A stretch of DNA of 64,000 nucleotides from Vibrio sp. 10N (GTDB lineage: Bacteria > Pseudomonadota > Gammaproteobacteria > Enterobacterales > Vibrionaceae), in contig NZ_BTPM01000001.1 of NCBI RefSeq assembly GCF_036245475.1, positions 1,364,001 through 1,428,000 on the forward strand, read 5' to 3'. Positions within the stretch are counted from its first letter, which is position 1. Each line of letters opens with the position of its first letter. The notes under the pieces are model-generated. The model ran no database searches, had not been told where the DNA came from, and was given only the letters and a program-made list of their open reading frames with translations. This document shows, one piece after another, positions 17,448-25,669 of this stretch. Position numbers and translations under genes: made by a program.

Positions 17448-18809
17448 TTAGCAGACGACTTTAATCGCCAAACCGCCTTGCGACGTTTCGCGATATTTGG
17501 CGTTCATGTCTTTACCCGTTTCTAGCATGGTCTCAATGACTTTGTCGAGTGATACGCGCGGTGCAGAAGCACGGCGCAATGCCATACGTGTAGAGTTGAT
17601 TGCTTTAACTGCAGCGATGCCATTACGCTCGATACATGGTACTTGTACTTGGCCAGCAACAGGGTCGCAAGTTAGGCCAAGGTTATGTTCCATAGCGATT
17701 TCAGCAGCCATACACACTTGCTCTGGGCTGCCACCCATCAGCTCTGCAAGACCTGCTGCGGCCATTGAACAAGCTACGCCAACTTCGCCTTGGCAACCTA
17801 CTTCCGCACCAGAAATAGAGGCGTTTTGCTTGTACAACCCACCGATTGCACCAGACGCAGCAAAGAAGCGGATGTAATCTTTCTCTGTGACGGTTTGGAT
17901 GAACTTGTCGTAGTAAGCTAGAACTGCAGGTATGATACCGCACGCACCGTTAGTCGGTGCGGTAACCACTCGGCCACCCGCTGCGTTTTCTTCGTTTACC
18001 GCAAATGCGAACATGTTTACCCAGTCAACTACAGACATTGGATCTGTCGTGGTTTTTTCCGAAGTGATCAATTGTTGGCGAAGCGCTGCTGCACGACGTG
18101 GTACACGCAGAGGACCTGGTAGAATACCTTCGGTGTTCATACCGCGTTCCATACATTCACGCATAGTGCGCCAGATGTTCGCAAAGTAACTGCGCGTCTC
18201 TTCATCTGAGTGGATCGCATGCTCATTTGCCATCACAAGTGTACTAATAGAAAGACCGTTGTCTTTACATAGGTTAACCAGCTCTTCGGCTGAGTTGAAC
18301 TCATACGGTGCTTTGAGAGCAGAAACTTCTTCTTTGCCAAAATTCTCTTCGTCAACGATGAAACCACCGCCAATCGAGTAGTAAGTTTTTGAGTAAGCGA
18401 GTTCTTCATCGATCCATGCGTGGATCTGCATACCGTTTTCATGCAGCTCTAGGTTGGTTGAATGAAAGTTCATTCCGCCTTCACGAGGGAAGGAAACCGT
18501 ATGGCAATGCATACCAACCGGAAGACGCTCTGTCTCTTCAACGCGTGCAATAAATCCTGGGATAGAGTCGATGTCGACTTTTTCTGGCGAGTTGCCCGCC
18601 AAACCCATGATGATAGCGATATCTGTGTGGTGACCTTTCCCTGTCAGTGATAGTGATCCATAAACATCTACAGTGATCTTGGTGATGTCTCTTAACTTAC
18701 CCATAGTACGTAGGTCATCGATGAACTCTTTACCGGCTTTCATCGGACCGACGGTGTGTGAGCTTGAAGGACCGACACCAATTTTGTAGATATCAAAAAC
18801 ACTGATCAT
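17448..18809 (-). CDS. sdaA: L-serine ammonia-lyase (L-serine dehydratase), iron-sulphur type
   Basis: A 453-residue single-chain enzyme that deaminates serine to pyruvate and ammonia. The N-terminal beta domain starts with SVFDIYKIGVGPSSSHTVGPM, the family signature; the alpha domain carries C339, C381 and C392, which line up with the [4Fe-4S] ligands of characterised enzymes (in EVGCQGEVG, LTCDPVAG and VQVPCIERN), and the chain ends in the conserved terminal cysteine C453, which acts as an extra ligand or tail plug. GAGG lies 11 bases before the ATG. sdaC, the matching transporter, is immediately upstream on the same strand with a hairpin between them. Confidence 0.96.
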   Translation of the reverse strand: MISVFDIYKIGVGPSSSHTVGPMKAGKEFIDDLRTMGKLRDITKITVDVYGSLSLTGKGHHTDIAIIMGLAGNSPEKVDIDSIPGFIARVEETERLPVGMHCHTVSFPREGGMNFHSTNLELHENGMQIHAWIDEELAYSKTYYSIGGGFIVDEENFGKEEVSALKAPYEFNSAEELVNLCKDNGLSISTLVMANEHAIHSDEETRSYFANIWRTMRECMERGMNTEGILPGPLRVPRRAAALRQQLITSEKTTTDPMSVVDWVNMFAFAVNEENAAGGRVVTAPTNGACGIIPAVLAYYDKFIQTVTEKDYIRFFAASGAIGGLYKQNASISGAEVGCQGEVGVACSMAAAGLAELMGGSPEQVCMAAEIAMEHNLGLTCDPVAGQVQVPCIERNGIAAVKAINSTRMALRRASAPRVSLDKVIETMLETGKDMNAKYRETSQGGLAIKVVC

Positions 18810-18828
18810 ACTGATTTGCCTCTAGAAA

Positions 18829-18851
18829 AGCCCCTATACGAAGTAGGGGCT
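18829..18851 (-). terminator. intercistronic hairpin between sdaC and sdaA
   Basis: Perfect 8 bp stem AGCCCCTA/TAGGGGCT with 7-base loop, followed on the minus strand by TTTTC. The T-run is short, so it may be a partial terminator that sets the sdaC:sdaA ratio, with read-through allowed. Confidence 0.75.
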
Positions 18852-18913
18852 CAAATTATCGTTATTGTGTATCGAGATACGGTTTAATCGAGATGTTCAA
18901 TTGACGGCGTCAA

Positions 18914-20164
18914 TTAAAAAGCGCCGTAGATTACAGAAGTAATCGCCGCAACACCACAAATTGCTGTAAAGATTTGTACAGGCGCTGAAGTTTTGTACTT
19001 CGCCATCGCTGGCACTTTTTTCATTGCGTATACAGGCATCAGGAATAGGATAGCTGCAATCATCGGTGCACCCATGGTTTCAATCATGCCAAGGATACTT
19101 GGGTTGATGATAGCTACGATCCAAGTTGTTACTACGATGAACACTAGAGACGCTTTCTCAATTTTGCTGATTGGCGCTTTAGAGCGAGACTTACCAAGAC
19201 CTACTAGACCTTCGTGAGCACCAAGGAAGTGACCAAAGTAGCTAGAAGTAATCGCTGCAAAAGCAACAACTGGGCCTAGGATAGAGATAAGTGGCGACTC
19301 GTGTACGTTAGCAAGGTAAGACAGTACAGAGATGTTTTGCTCTTGTGCAATAGCTAGCTGCTCTGGAGATAGAGATAGCACTACAGAGAATACGAAGAAC
19401 ATAACAAAGCCCATCAACATCATCGCTGCACCGCCAGTGATCATGTCTGTTTTCTTAACTGCGTCGTCACCGTATACGCGACGTTGCTCTTTAGAGAACT
19501 GAGAAATGATTGGGCTGTGGTTGAATGAGAATACGATGATAGGAATAGCAAGCCAGATAACAGCAGGCATTGAACCCCAGTCAGGGCTTACGCTCATCAT
19601 TGACGTGTTCCAGTCAGGGATAAGGTAAACAGACAGAGCTAGAAGGATGAATACTAGCGGGTACACCATTGCAGAGGTCGCTTTTAGCATTAGCTCTTTA
19701 CCGAATACAACGCCACATGTCATCGCACCGATTAGACAGCCAGATAGCAACCAGCGTGGAATAGACTCCATGCCCATTTGGTTTACTAGGAACGAATCTA
19801 CGGTGTTTGTGATACCAACACCGTAGATTAGAACAATCGGGTAAATGGCAAAAAAGTAAGCGAAAGTAATAAGGTTTGCACCCGCTTTACCAAAGTGTTC
19901 TTCAACGGTGTCAGTGATATCTGCATCAGGGTTTTTAGCAGAAAGTACGAAACGCGCTAAACTCTTGTGCGCGAACCATGTCATTGGTGCTGCAATTAGG
20001 GCTAGGATTACTAATGGCCAGAAGCCGCCAGCACCCGCTTTAATAGGAAGGAAAAGTACGCCAGCACCAACGGCTGTACCGAAAAGAGAAAGTGCCCACG
20101 TGAAATCTTTGTAGGTCCACTTAGACGAAACACGGCTTGACGCCGCAGTAGTTGTGGTAGTCAT
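18914..20164 (-). CDS. sdaC: serine transporter of the HAAAP family
   Basis: A 416-residue polytopic protein with about eleven membrane helices. The first helix carries the family motif FGTAVGAGVLFLPI, followed by APMTWFAHKSLARFVL; later segments SFNHSPIISQFSKEQRR and ITSSYFGHFLGAHEGL are hallmarks of SdaC/YhaO-type proton-coupled serine or threonine transporters. It brings L-serine across the inner membrane for the dehydratase encoded next door. The N-terminus (MTTTTTAASSRVSSKW) is a short polar leader. The ATG lacks a strong ribosome-binding site. The adjacency to sdaA is the conserved vibrio arrangement. Confidence 0.93.
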   Translation of the reverse strand: MTTTTTAASSRVSSKWTYKDFTWALSLFGTAVGAGVLFLPIKAGAGGFWPLVILALIAAPMTWFAHKSLARFVLSAKNPDADITDTVEEHFGKAGANLITFAYFFAIYPIVLIYGVGITNTVDSFLVNQMGMESIPRWLLSGCLIGAMTCGVVFGKELMLKATSAMVYPLVFILLALSVYLIPDWNTSMMSVSPDWGSMPAVIWLAIPIIVFSFNHSPIISQFSKEQRRVYGDDAVKKTDMITGGAAMMLMGFVMFFVFSVVLSLSPEQLAIAQEQNISVLSYLANVHESPLISILGPVVAFAAITSSYFGHFLGAHEGLVGLGKSRSKAPISKIEKASLVFIVVTTWIVAIINPSILGMIETMGAPMIAAILFLMPVYAMKKVPAMAKYKTSAPVQIFTAICGVAAITSVIYGAF

Positions 20165-20389
20165 AGTTAATACTCATTTTTTGGGAACAGGAAATAAGTC
20201 GGGCGCAATATTGCACTTAAATTGCAGCCAAAAACTAGATCTAGGTCATGGTTTGCGTTGGCTTATTCATTGGGGTTATATTTTGCAGGTTTAGTCACGT
20301 TTTTTTCGTGCTACTGATTAGGTGTGTTGATGGTTGGTATTAGTAAATCTAATGCGTTAACAAGCAAGCGATTGCATTTTAACTATTGC

Positions 20390-20983
20390 TTAACTTAATA
20401 AAAGCTGGGTCTGTAGGTTTTCGATAATCTGTGCTGTTACCCCCCAAATAAAGTGTTCTTTATAGGGAATAGACAATACGCGGTGACGCTGTCCGCGGAT
20501 ATGAAAGCCTACCGCGGAGAGGTTAGTAGGAGAAGCAAGAAACTCCAGAGGGACTTCAAAGAGGTAATCGACTTCATTGCTGTCGATTTTAGGGCGATAC
20601 TTAGGTTCAACAAATGCTAAGACTGGCGTTACGTTAAAAGCTGTTACTGTCACAAGCTTTGGAAGAGAACCAATCACTGAGATATGCTCGCTCCCTATAC
20701 CAATCTCTTCTTCGGTTTCTCTTAATGCGGTGACCGTTGGATTGAGATCATGAGGTTCAACTTTTCCGCCGGGAAAGCTTATTTGGCCCGGATGATGTTT
20801 TAAATGACTCGCCCGCTTGGTAAGGATGACGTGAAGCTTGGCCTCACGTTCTACTAGCCCGATTAGCACACTGGCTTCACGCAGAGAATCCCTATCGACA
20901 TTGGCCGTTCGTAATTTGGTTTCTTTGTGGTAATCCTCAGTTTGTTGGAGCTGAAAACGAGATAAAAATTCAGATTTGGTCAT
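20390..20983 (-). CDS. nudL: CoA pyrophosphatase, NUDIX family (NudL/YeaB type)
   Basis: A 197-residue cytosolic hydrolase. It has the NUDIX box GGKVEPHD...ALRETEEEIGI (around residues 72-95) and, just before it, LTKRASHLKHHPGQISFPGG, the UPF0035 signature that marks CoA-cleaving members. The expected reaction is hydrolysis of CoA, acyl-CoA or oxidised CoA to 3',5'-ADP and 4'-phosphopantetheine. It lies 14 bases downstream of the HPt gene on the same strand, so both are likely in one transcript. Position next to sdaC and near pabB matches other vibrios. Confidence 0.92.
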   Translation of the reverse strand: MTKSEFLSRFQLQQTEDYHKETKLRTANVDRDSLREASVLIGLVEREAKLHVILTKRASHLKHHPGQISFPGGKVEPHDLNPTVTALRETEEEIGIGSEHISVIGSLPKLVTVTAFNVTPVLAFVEPKYRPKIDSNEVDYLFEVPLEFLASPTNLSAVGFHIRGQRHRVLSIPYKEHFIWGVTAQIIENLQTQLLLS

Positions 20984-20997
20984 ACTACTGGTGCCAA

Positions 20998-21333
20998 TTA
21001 CGTCATTGATGCTAAATAGTCGTTGATTTGAGTTTTGATAACTTCAAGCTCTTGTATTACGAATTGAATATCAGATTGCTGAGGGGCCTCACCACCGCGA
21101 GTGGAAGCCTCTATGGCTTGTAACTTCTCAACGGCCTTGGTTTCGCCAAAGCTCGCAAGAATCCCTTTCAGTGAATGGGCTGCGATAAACAGTTCGCTCC
21201 AATTTTGTTGGTTAAAAAGCGATTGTATTCTGTCTGCACCGTTTTCATGCTCTTCCATGAAAGCCATAAATACGGCTGCGATGATGTCCTCGTCATTGTC
21301 CATGTAGCCGCGAAGTACGTCGAAATCTATCAT
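20998..21333 (-). CDS. stand-alone histidine phosphotransfer (HPt) domain protein
   Basis: A 111-residue single-domain protein. H53 in AAHSLKGILASFGE is the phosphorylated histidine within the HPt consensus HxLKGxxxxxG, and the surrounding sequence forms the expected four-helix bundle. It should relay phosphate between a hybrid kinase receiver and a response regulator in the cytoplasm. No cognate kinase is adjacent, although two hybrid kinases without their own HPt domain lie in this window (27340-29046 and 59942-62374). AGGAAAG precedes the ATG. It is the first gene of a two-gene unit with nudL and is divergent from the sigma factor gene. Confidence 0.9.
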   Translation of the reverse strand: MIDFDVLRGYMDNDEDIIAAVFMAFMEEHENGADRIQSLFNQQNWSELFIAAHSLKGILASFGETKAVEKLQAIEASTRGGEAPQQSDIQFVIQELEVIKTQINDYLASMT

Positions 21334-21654
21334 CCTGCTTTCCTTTTGTGCTGTCTATCGTTATTCGCTACCGAGATTGTTCCATTTCATGACCAAACTC
21401 AGTCACTTAACAACAATAGTATAGTTCATGAGAAATGAAAATCTGACAATCACATCGATCTAAACTTGATCGTTGAAGTTGCTGCTGTTCTAAAACTTTA
21501 TTACTAATTTGATTATTTTTTAACTAAACAGTATGAAGTAAATTTTGATGCATAGCATAAACACGACTACGCTTGATCTTGCGACGCACCTCAAAAGTTC
21601 GCGCTAATCACCACAAAACGTTAGCAGGGCTGATAATGAGAAAGGGAGATCACA
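21334..21654. promoter_or_regulatory. divergent promoter region between HPt gene and sigma factor gene
   Basis: A 321-base AT-rich gap that must hold the promoters of both genes. At 21498-21519 the sequence TTATTACTAATTTGATTATT resembles, at about 13 of 22 positions, the palindromic site of LuxR/HapR-type quorum-sensing master regulators; this is weak and offered only because RpoQ-type genes are controlled by such regulators in other vibrios. Nothing else stands out. Confidence 0.4.
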
Positions 21655-22527
21655 ATGAGTACAAGGATTGAAAGCGCAAAGACTGACGGTCTAGACAGCA
21701 ATGTTGATTTCTACTCTAAGTATATCCAAGACGTCGTCGGTATTGATTTGCTAACTCCGGAACAAGAATACCACTATGCAACTCTTGCCAGGCGTGGTGA
21801 CAAAGCCGCGAGGGATGTGCTGATCGAATCTAATCTTCGACTTGTGGTAAAAATAGCCAGAGGCTACACAAAGCGCGGATTAAACAATCACACCATTCTC
21901 GACCTTATTGAGGAAGGGAATTTAGGTTTGATAAAGGCAATTGACAAGTTTGAGCCTGAAAAAGGATTTCGGTTCAGCACCTACGCAGTATGGTGGATCC
22001 GAGAGAGTATAGAGTCTTCCTTAATGAACACTGGCAGAACGGTTCGTTTGCCTGTTCACATCATCAAAGAAATTAATCGGCTTTCCCGTCAAACCAACGA
22101 AATGCGTTCGGCGTTAAAGCGAGCGCCTTCGGTTAAAGAAATTGCAGAGCAAACGTCAACTTCACAGCGCCATGTAAGTGAACTCATCCATATGAGTGGT
22201 TTTATCGAATCTAGTGCTTCAGTCGATACGACGGATAAAGAGTTCCAGAGCTTGGACACCTGTCGTTCTGACGCTATACCGGAGCCGTACGATACCTGTC
22301 ATGACGAAATGTTGCTGAAAAGTCTCGAAAAAGTAGTATTGTCACTGCCTGAAAAATATCGTGACATTGTTATCCATAGGTTTGGTTTGTTCGGCAAAGA
22401 AGTGTTGACGCTAGATTGCTTGGGTGAGATGTACGGCCTCTCAAAAGAACGAGTACGCCAGTTACAGCAAGAGGGTGTGACTAAGCTTCAGAACAAACTG
22501 AAATTTGATGGCTGGGTAATGGGGTAG
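21655..22527 (+). CDS. rpoQ: RpoS-like alternative sigma factor (RpoQ type)
   Basis: A 290-residue sigma-70 family protein. Region 1.2/2 shows GIDLLTPEQEYHYATLARRGD, then the core-binding and -10 recognition segment DLIEEGNLGLIKAIDKFEPE and GFRFSTYAVWWIRESIESSL; region 3 follows with RTVRLPVHIIKEINRL, and region 4.2 is LDCLGEMYGLSKERVRQLQQEGV. It is close to RpoS but shorter and divergent (for example WWIRESIESSLMNTGRTVR in place of RpoS WWIRQTIERAIMNQTRTIR), so it is a paralogue, not the housekeeping rpoS. This fits RpoQ, the quorum-sensing-controlled extra sigma factor described in vibrios. AAAGGGAG precedes the ATG. The identification as rpoQ is by family and genus, not by alignment. Confidence 0.85.
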   Translation: MSTRIESAKTDGLDSNVDFYSKYIQDVVGIDLLTPEQEYHYATLARRGDKAARDVLIESNLRLVVKIARGYTKRGLNNHTILDLIEEGNLGLIKAIDKFEPEKGFRFSTYAVWWIRESIESSLMNTGRTVRLPVHIIKEINRLSRQTNEMRSALKRAPSVKEIAEQTSTSQRHVSELIHMSGFIESSASVDTTDKEFQSLDTCRSDAIPEPYDTCHDEMLLKSLEKVVLSLPEKYRDIVIHRFGLFGKEVLTLDCLGEMYGLSKERVRQLQQEGVTKLQNKLKFDGWVMG

Positions 22528-22603
22528 TTAAATAATTTATCTAAGAGCCAAGCACTTTACTAATTAGGATACTGAAGTGTCGTTAACAGTATAGATTGGC
22601 CGC

Positions 22604-23020
22604 TTAGTGGTGCTTTGGTTTGGAGTGTAATGACTCGGCTTCTAAAAGCAGAACAGATAAACGCCGCTTGACTTCCGATGTTTGAAAACCGGATAAAAAG
22701 CGAGTTAGGGCGGCAAAATAGACGCGATGACGACAAATCTTGACCAGCGTTTTTTCAAGCTGTTGCAGCCTAACCGTTTTTTGCTGTTTTGATTGTAACT
22801 CCCAGTTGCCTGCAATGTTTGCGAGAGAGTGAGAACAGCAGGACTGCTCGAAAGCTGCATCTTTTCCGAACAATGGTTTGTAGCCACTGACATACCAGGC
22901 TTCGATCATTTCTCTGATTTCAACTTCTTCTTCCGGTATCTCATGTTCACCTAGGATGTGATCGTTAGGCACCGTTTGACTGTAGTGGTAGTCGAGCTTG
23001 TCTTTGACGTATTTGTACAT
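22604..23020 (-). CDS. hypothetical protein, paralogue A of a local pair
   Basis: A 138-residue soluble protein I cannot assign. It shares a motif with its neighbour at 23171-23512: IPEEEVEIREMIEAWYVSGYKPLF here, VPEEEFEIREVLDCWYQTGF there, and both end in a helical segment of the form LEKTLVKICRHRVYFAALTRFLSG / LTKTLTLLIRCRAYQSAVKR. The middle has extra cysteines (QSCCSHS). The upstream ribosome-binding site is poor. Two near-identical 21 bp tandem repeats lie 94-135 bases upstream. Both copies lie between the sigma factor and EAL genes and are transcribed opposite to them. Confidence 0.8.
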   Translation of the reverse strand: MYKYVKDKLDYHYSQTVPNDHILGEHEIPEEEVEIREMIEAWYVSGYKPLFGKDAAFEQSCCSHSLANIAGNWELQSKQQKTVRLQQLEKTLVKICRHRVYFAALTRFLSGFQTSEVKRRLSVLLLEAESLHSKPKHH

Positions 23021-23113
23021 ATAAGATGTTTATCAGTGACGACGTTAAAAAAATACCACACGTTAAGTTAAACCGCTATTGATGGTTTTAATTTTAATCG
23101 CAGCTCTATTACG

Positions 23114-23155
23114 GTTGTGAACCACTGTATAGATGTTGTAAACCACTGTATAGAT
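23114..23155. repeat. tandem pair of 21 bp direct repeats
   Basis: Two abutting 21-base copies (23114-23134, 23135-23155) of a sequence starting GTTGT and ending ACCACTGTATAGAT, differing at a single base. They sit in the 150-base gap between the two paralogous small genes, upstream of the gene at 22604-23020, and could be a tandem regulator-binding site. Confidence 0.75.
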
Positions 23156-23170
23156 ATAGGCAAGTTACAC

Positions 23171-23512
23171 TTAACTTACTTTACGAAGTAGATAGTGAAT
23201 GTATCGAAATTCGAGTGACTCAACTCGCCATTGGGAAGTAATACGCTTCACAGCGCTTTGATATGCTCGGCATCGTATTAACAAAGTTAAGGTTTTAGTT
23301 AGGCGCTTAAATTCATCGACTTGTTCCCAAAAGCTGATGTGGCCAATGCGTACTTCGGTAAATGGTAAAAACCCAGTCTGATACCAGCAGTCAAGAACTT
23401 CCCTGATCTCAAACTCCTCCTCTGGTACATCTCCTCGTTGCAGCTCCCTATCAATAGGAGGAGGGGTGCGATACACATCATCGTAAATGTCATCGACATA
23501 CACGTAATCCAT
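23171..23512 (-). CDS. hypothetical protein, paralogue B of a local pair
   Basis: A 113-residue acidic protein starting MDYVYVDDIYDDVY. This start is chosen because GGAGGG lies right before the ATG at 23510-23512; the longer frame to 23572 is unsupported. It shares the PEEExEIREx(2)xxWYxTGF motif and the C-terminal helix with paralogue A, so the two arose by duplication and have diverged strongly. No enzyme motif, metal site or membrane segment is seen. The family is unknown to me. Being next to an alternative sigma factor, they could be regulators or anti-sigma-like partners, but this is guesswork. Confidence 0.82.
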   Translation of the reverse strand: MDYVYVDDIYDDVYRTPPPIDRELQRGDVPEEEFEIREVLDCWYQTGFLPFTEVRIGHISFWEQVDEFKRLTKTLTLLIRCRAYQSAVKRITSQWRVESLEFRYIHYLLRKVS

Positions 23513-23676
23513 AACGCCCTCCAGGCATGAAACAATATGACAATAATCTAGAATGTGATGTGGTGTATTCAAGTAAATATCGACTTGAAATTAGATAGGC
23601 TTCTTCTAGTTTGTTTTTGTGCGAAAAAGAAACTCGAGCACATGGTAGTTGGCTAATAATTCAAAGAGAGATCGGC

Positions 23677-25638
23677 ATGCTAGCGAAACAGGCTGAAGCA
23701 GAGAAGTTGTTCTGGTCGGAACATCTGCATGACATTACAACTGAAGTGTCAAAGGGCGAGTTTTGGCAAAAGATTCTGCATTTTGATACTCATCAGTCTC
23801 ATTTAAATCCACCTTCAATTGATAGTGTGAATCACATCCTTACCCTGATTCGCGATGTTCAGTTTGATGGAGCGCCTGCCGCTATACCTATTCCGTTGGA
23901 GACGACAACGGGCGATTTGCTCTTGGTAAAGTTTGAAATCTATTTGGTCATTGACAATCAGGTTAAAGGCTGTGTCACAGAGCTTTCGAACACAGTTTCA
24001 AAGATAGCCTGCACTGAGCTTCTGGAGCATGTTTTAGATGACCCAGTGAGAGGCATTTTGATCACAGATAGTCAGCACAAGATTTTGTTTACTAATGAGA
24101 AGTTATGTCGAGATCATTGCGTGTCTTCACTCGCTTTACTAGGCAAGAATATCAGTGACGTTGGATTGTTCCACAGTGATAAGCGGCATATCGAAGCGTT
24201 TCAATGGCGTATAACACGTGAAGCGAAATGGCGTGGTGCCATGATTACTAATGGTAAGAACTCACGTTCTACTTTAGAGGTGGTGCAAATCAAACGAATT
24301 GAAGTTGGTCATGAGCACGGCTTCTTTATCTACAGCTTTTTAGGTGAGCACCGCAATCCAACACGAACTCAAACTTCAGGCGCTACGAACATTCCTAATC
24401 TAGATGAGATGGATGAGGTTGCATTTCGAGACAATGCAAGACAACTCTCTGCTACCGGGGGCAAGTTTATTGTCGTTAGTTTGCGTCCTCATTTTTACAG
24501 TGAGCTAGAGGTGGAGTCTCGCCAAAAAGTGTATGCAGCACTTCAGTCCTTTCATCATGCTGACAGCTTCGGTTATATCGGAAGGAATACCTTCGTCGTG
24601 TTACTTAGGATACGAGAGGATGATGTAGAGGACGTAACAACAATCAGTATGTGTATTAAGCAGTTTTTTTCTGGCTTGAGTAAGTACCTAGACGACCACT
24701 TAATCAATGATATATCAGATGGACAAATTGGTGTCGCGCTGCAGGGTTTCAATCAATGTGGTATGGACGAAGTGATCTCTCAGTCGGTTCAAGCCATGTT
24801 CGTTCATGATTCAAAATCTAGCAGTGTAAATTTTTACGATGAGGTGTTAGTTCAAGCGAGTATACGTCGCCGAAAACTGGAGAACTTATTGTTAGAAGCG
24901 CTTCAGAACAAGCGGATTGATGTGCATTTTCAGCCTATAGTCGATACAAAGTCGCACCAAGTAGTAAAGTTAGAGGCGCTGTGCCGTTTCCAAATTGAAG
25001 AGGTAGATTATTGTGTGCAAGAGATGATTCACCTCGCGGAAGATCTCAAGATGATCAATACCATCGACATGATTGTTGCAGAAAAAGCCATTAAAGAATT
25101 TCTCAAACTTGATTCAGAGCTGGAGCAAAAGTTAGCACTATCGCTAAATTGTTCGATAGCTGACACTGAATCGCGCCACCTTGAAGAGCTTTTTAGCTAC
25201 ATTGATCAATCTCCGATTGCTAACGAAGACGTCACTATAGAAATCACAGAGACTTCGTACTTTGAAAACAATATCAACAACTCGAATTTATTGGAGCACA
25301 TTCGTGCCTCTGGGGTAAAAATCGCGGTTGATGATTTTGGCACTGGTAACTCTTCGTTTTCCTATTTTAGTGATTTTCATTTTGATGAATTGAAAATCGA
25401 CCGAAAATTTATTACCAATATCCACCAAATTAAGCAGAAATTCTTTGCGGTCAATATGCTAAGGCAACTGTCCCACGACCTAAATATTAAAGTTGTAGCA
25501 GAGGGGGTCGAGAATTCGCAAGAGCTGGAAACTTTAAAGCTCATTGATGTGGATTACGTACAGGGTTACCATTTTTATCGGCCGATGACCGCGAAGCAGC
25601 TTAAGCAGCGCCTTGCAGGCAGTGAACATGTTTATTAG
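23677..25638 (+). CDS. PAS/degenerate-GGDEF/EAL cyclic-di-GMP phosphodiesterase
   Basis: A 653-residue cytoplasmic protein. After an unassigned N-terminus there is a PAS-like segment (about 125-215, with GILITDSQHKILFTNEKLC), a decayed GGDEF domain in which the signature is replaced by GRNTF (about 270-400), and an EAL domain (about 410-650). The EAL residues look complete: E433 in VKLEALCRF, N in SLNCS, EITET, D552-D553 in AVDDFGTGNSS, LKIDRKF, AEGVEN and VQGYHFYRP. It should therefore hydrolyse c-di-GMP to pGpG. The ATG at 23677 with AGAGAG before it is preferred to a TTG at 23611. It heads a run of four genes ending in H-NOX and its kinase. Confidence 0.92.
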   Translation: MLAKQAEAEKLFWSEHLHDITTEVSKGEFWQKILHFDTHQSHLNPPSIDSVNHILTLIRDVQFDGAPAAIPIPLETTTGDLLLVKFEIYLVIDNQVKGCVTELSNTVSKIACTELLEHVLDDPVRGILITDSQHKILFTNEKLCRDHCVSSLALLGKNISDVGLFHSDKRHIEAFQWRITREAKWRGAMITNGKNSRSTLEVVQIKRIEVGHEHGFFIYSFLGEHRNPTRTQTSGATNIPNLDEMDEVAFRDNARQLSATGGKFIVVSLRPHFYSELEVESRQKVYAALQSFHHADSFGYIGRNTFVVLLRIREDDVEDVTTISMCIKQFFSGLSKYLDDHLINDISDGQIGVALQGFNQCGMDEVISQSVQAMFVHDSKSSSVNFYDEVLVQASIRRRKLENLLLEALQNKRIDVHFQPIVDTKSHQVVKLEALCRFQIEEVDYCVQEMIHLAEDLKMINTIDMIVAEKAIKEFLKLDSELEQKLALSLNCSIADTESRHLEELFSYIDQSPIANEDVTIEITETSYFENNINNSNLLEHIRASGVKIAVDDFGTGNSSFSYFSDFHFDELKIDRKFITNIHQIKQKFFAVNMLRQLSHDLNIKVVAEGVENSQELETLKLIDVDYVQGYHFYRPMTAKQLKQRLAGSEHVY

Positions 25639-25669
25639 TGCTCTACATGTTCAGTCTGAGGAGACACAT

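Noticed and set aside
17497..17877. 126-codon frame antisense to sdaA
   Set aside because: Shadow frame of a highly conserved gene with matching codon structure on the other strand.
20165..20389. Glycine or serine riboswitch before sdaC
   Set aside because: No conserved tandem aptamer pattern was recognisable in the leader.
23611..23676. TTG start for the EAL protein
   Set aside because: ATG at 23677 has a good ribosome-binding site; the extension looks non-coding.
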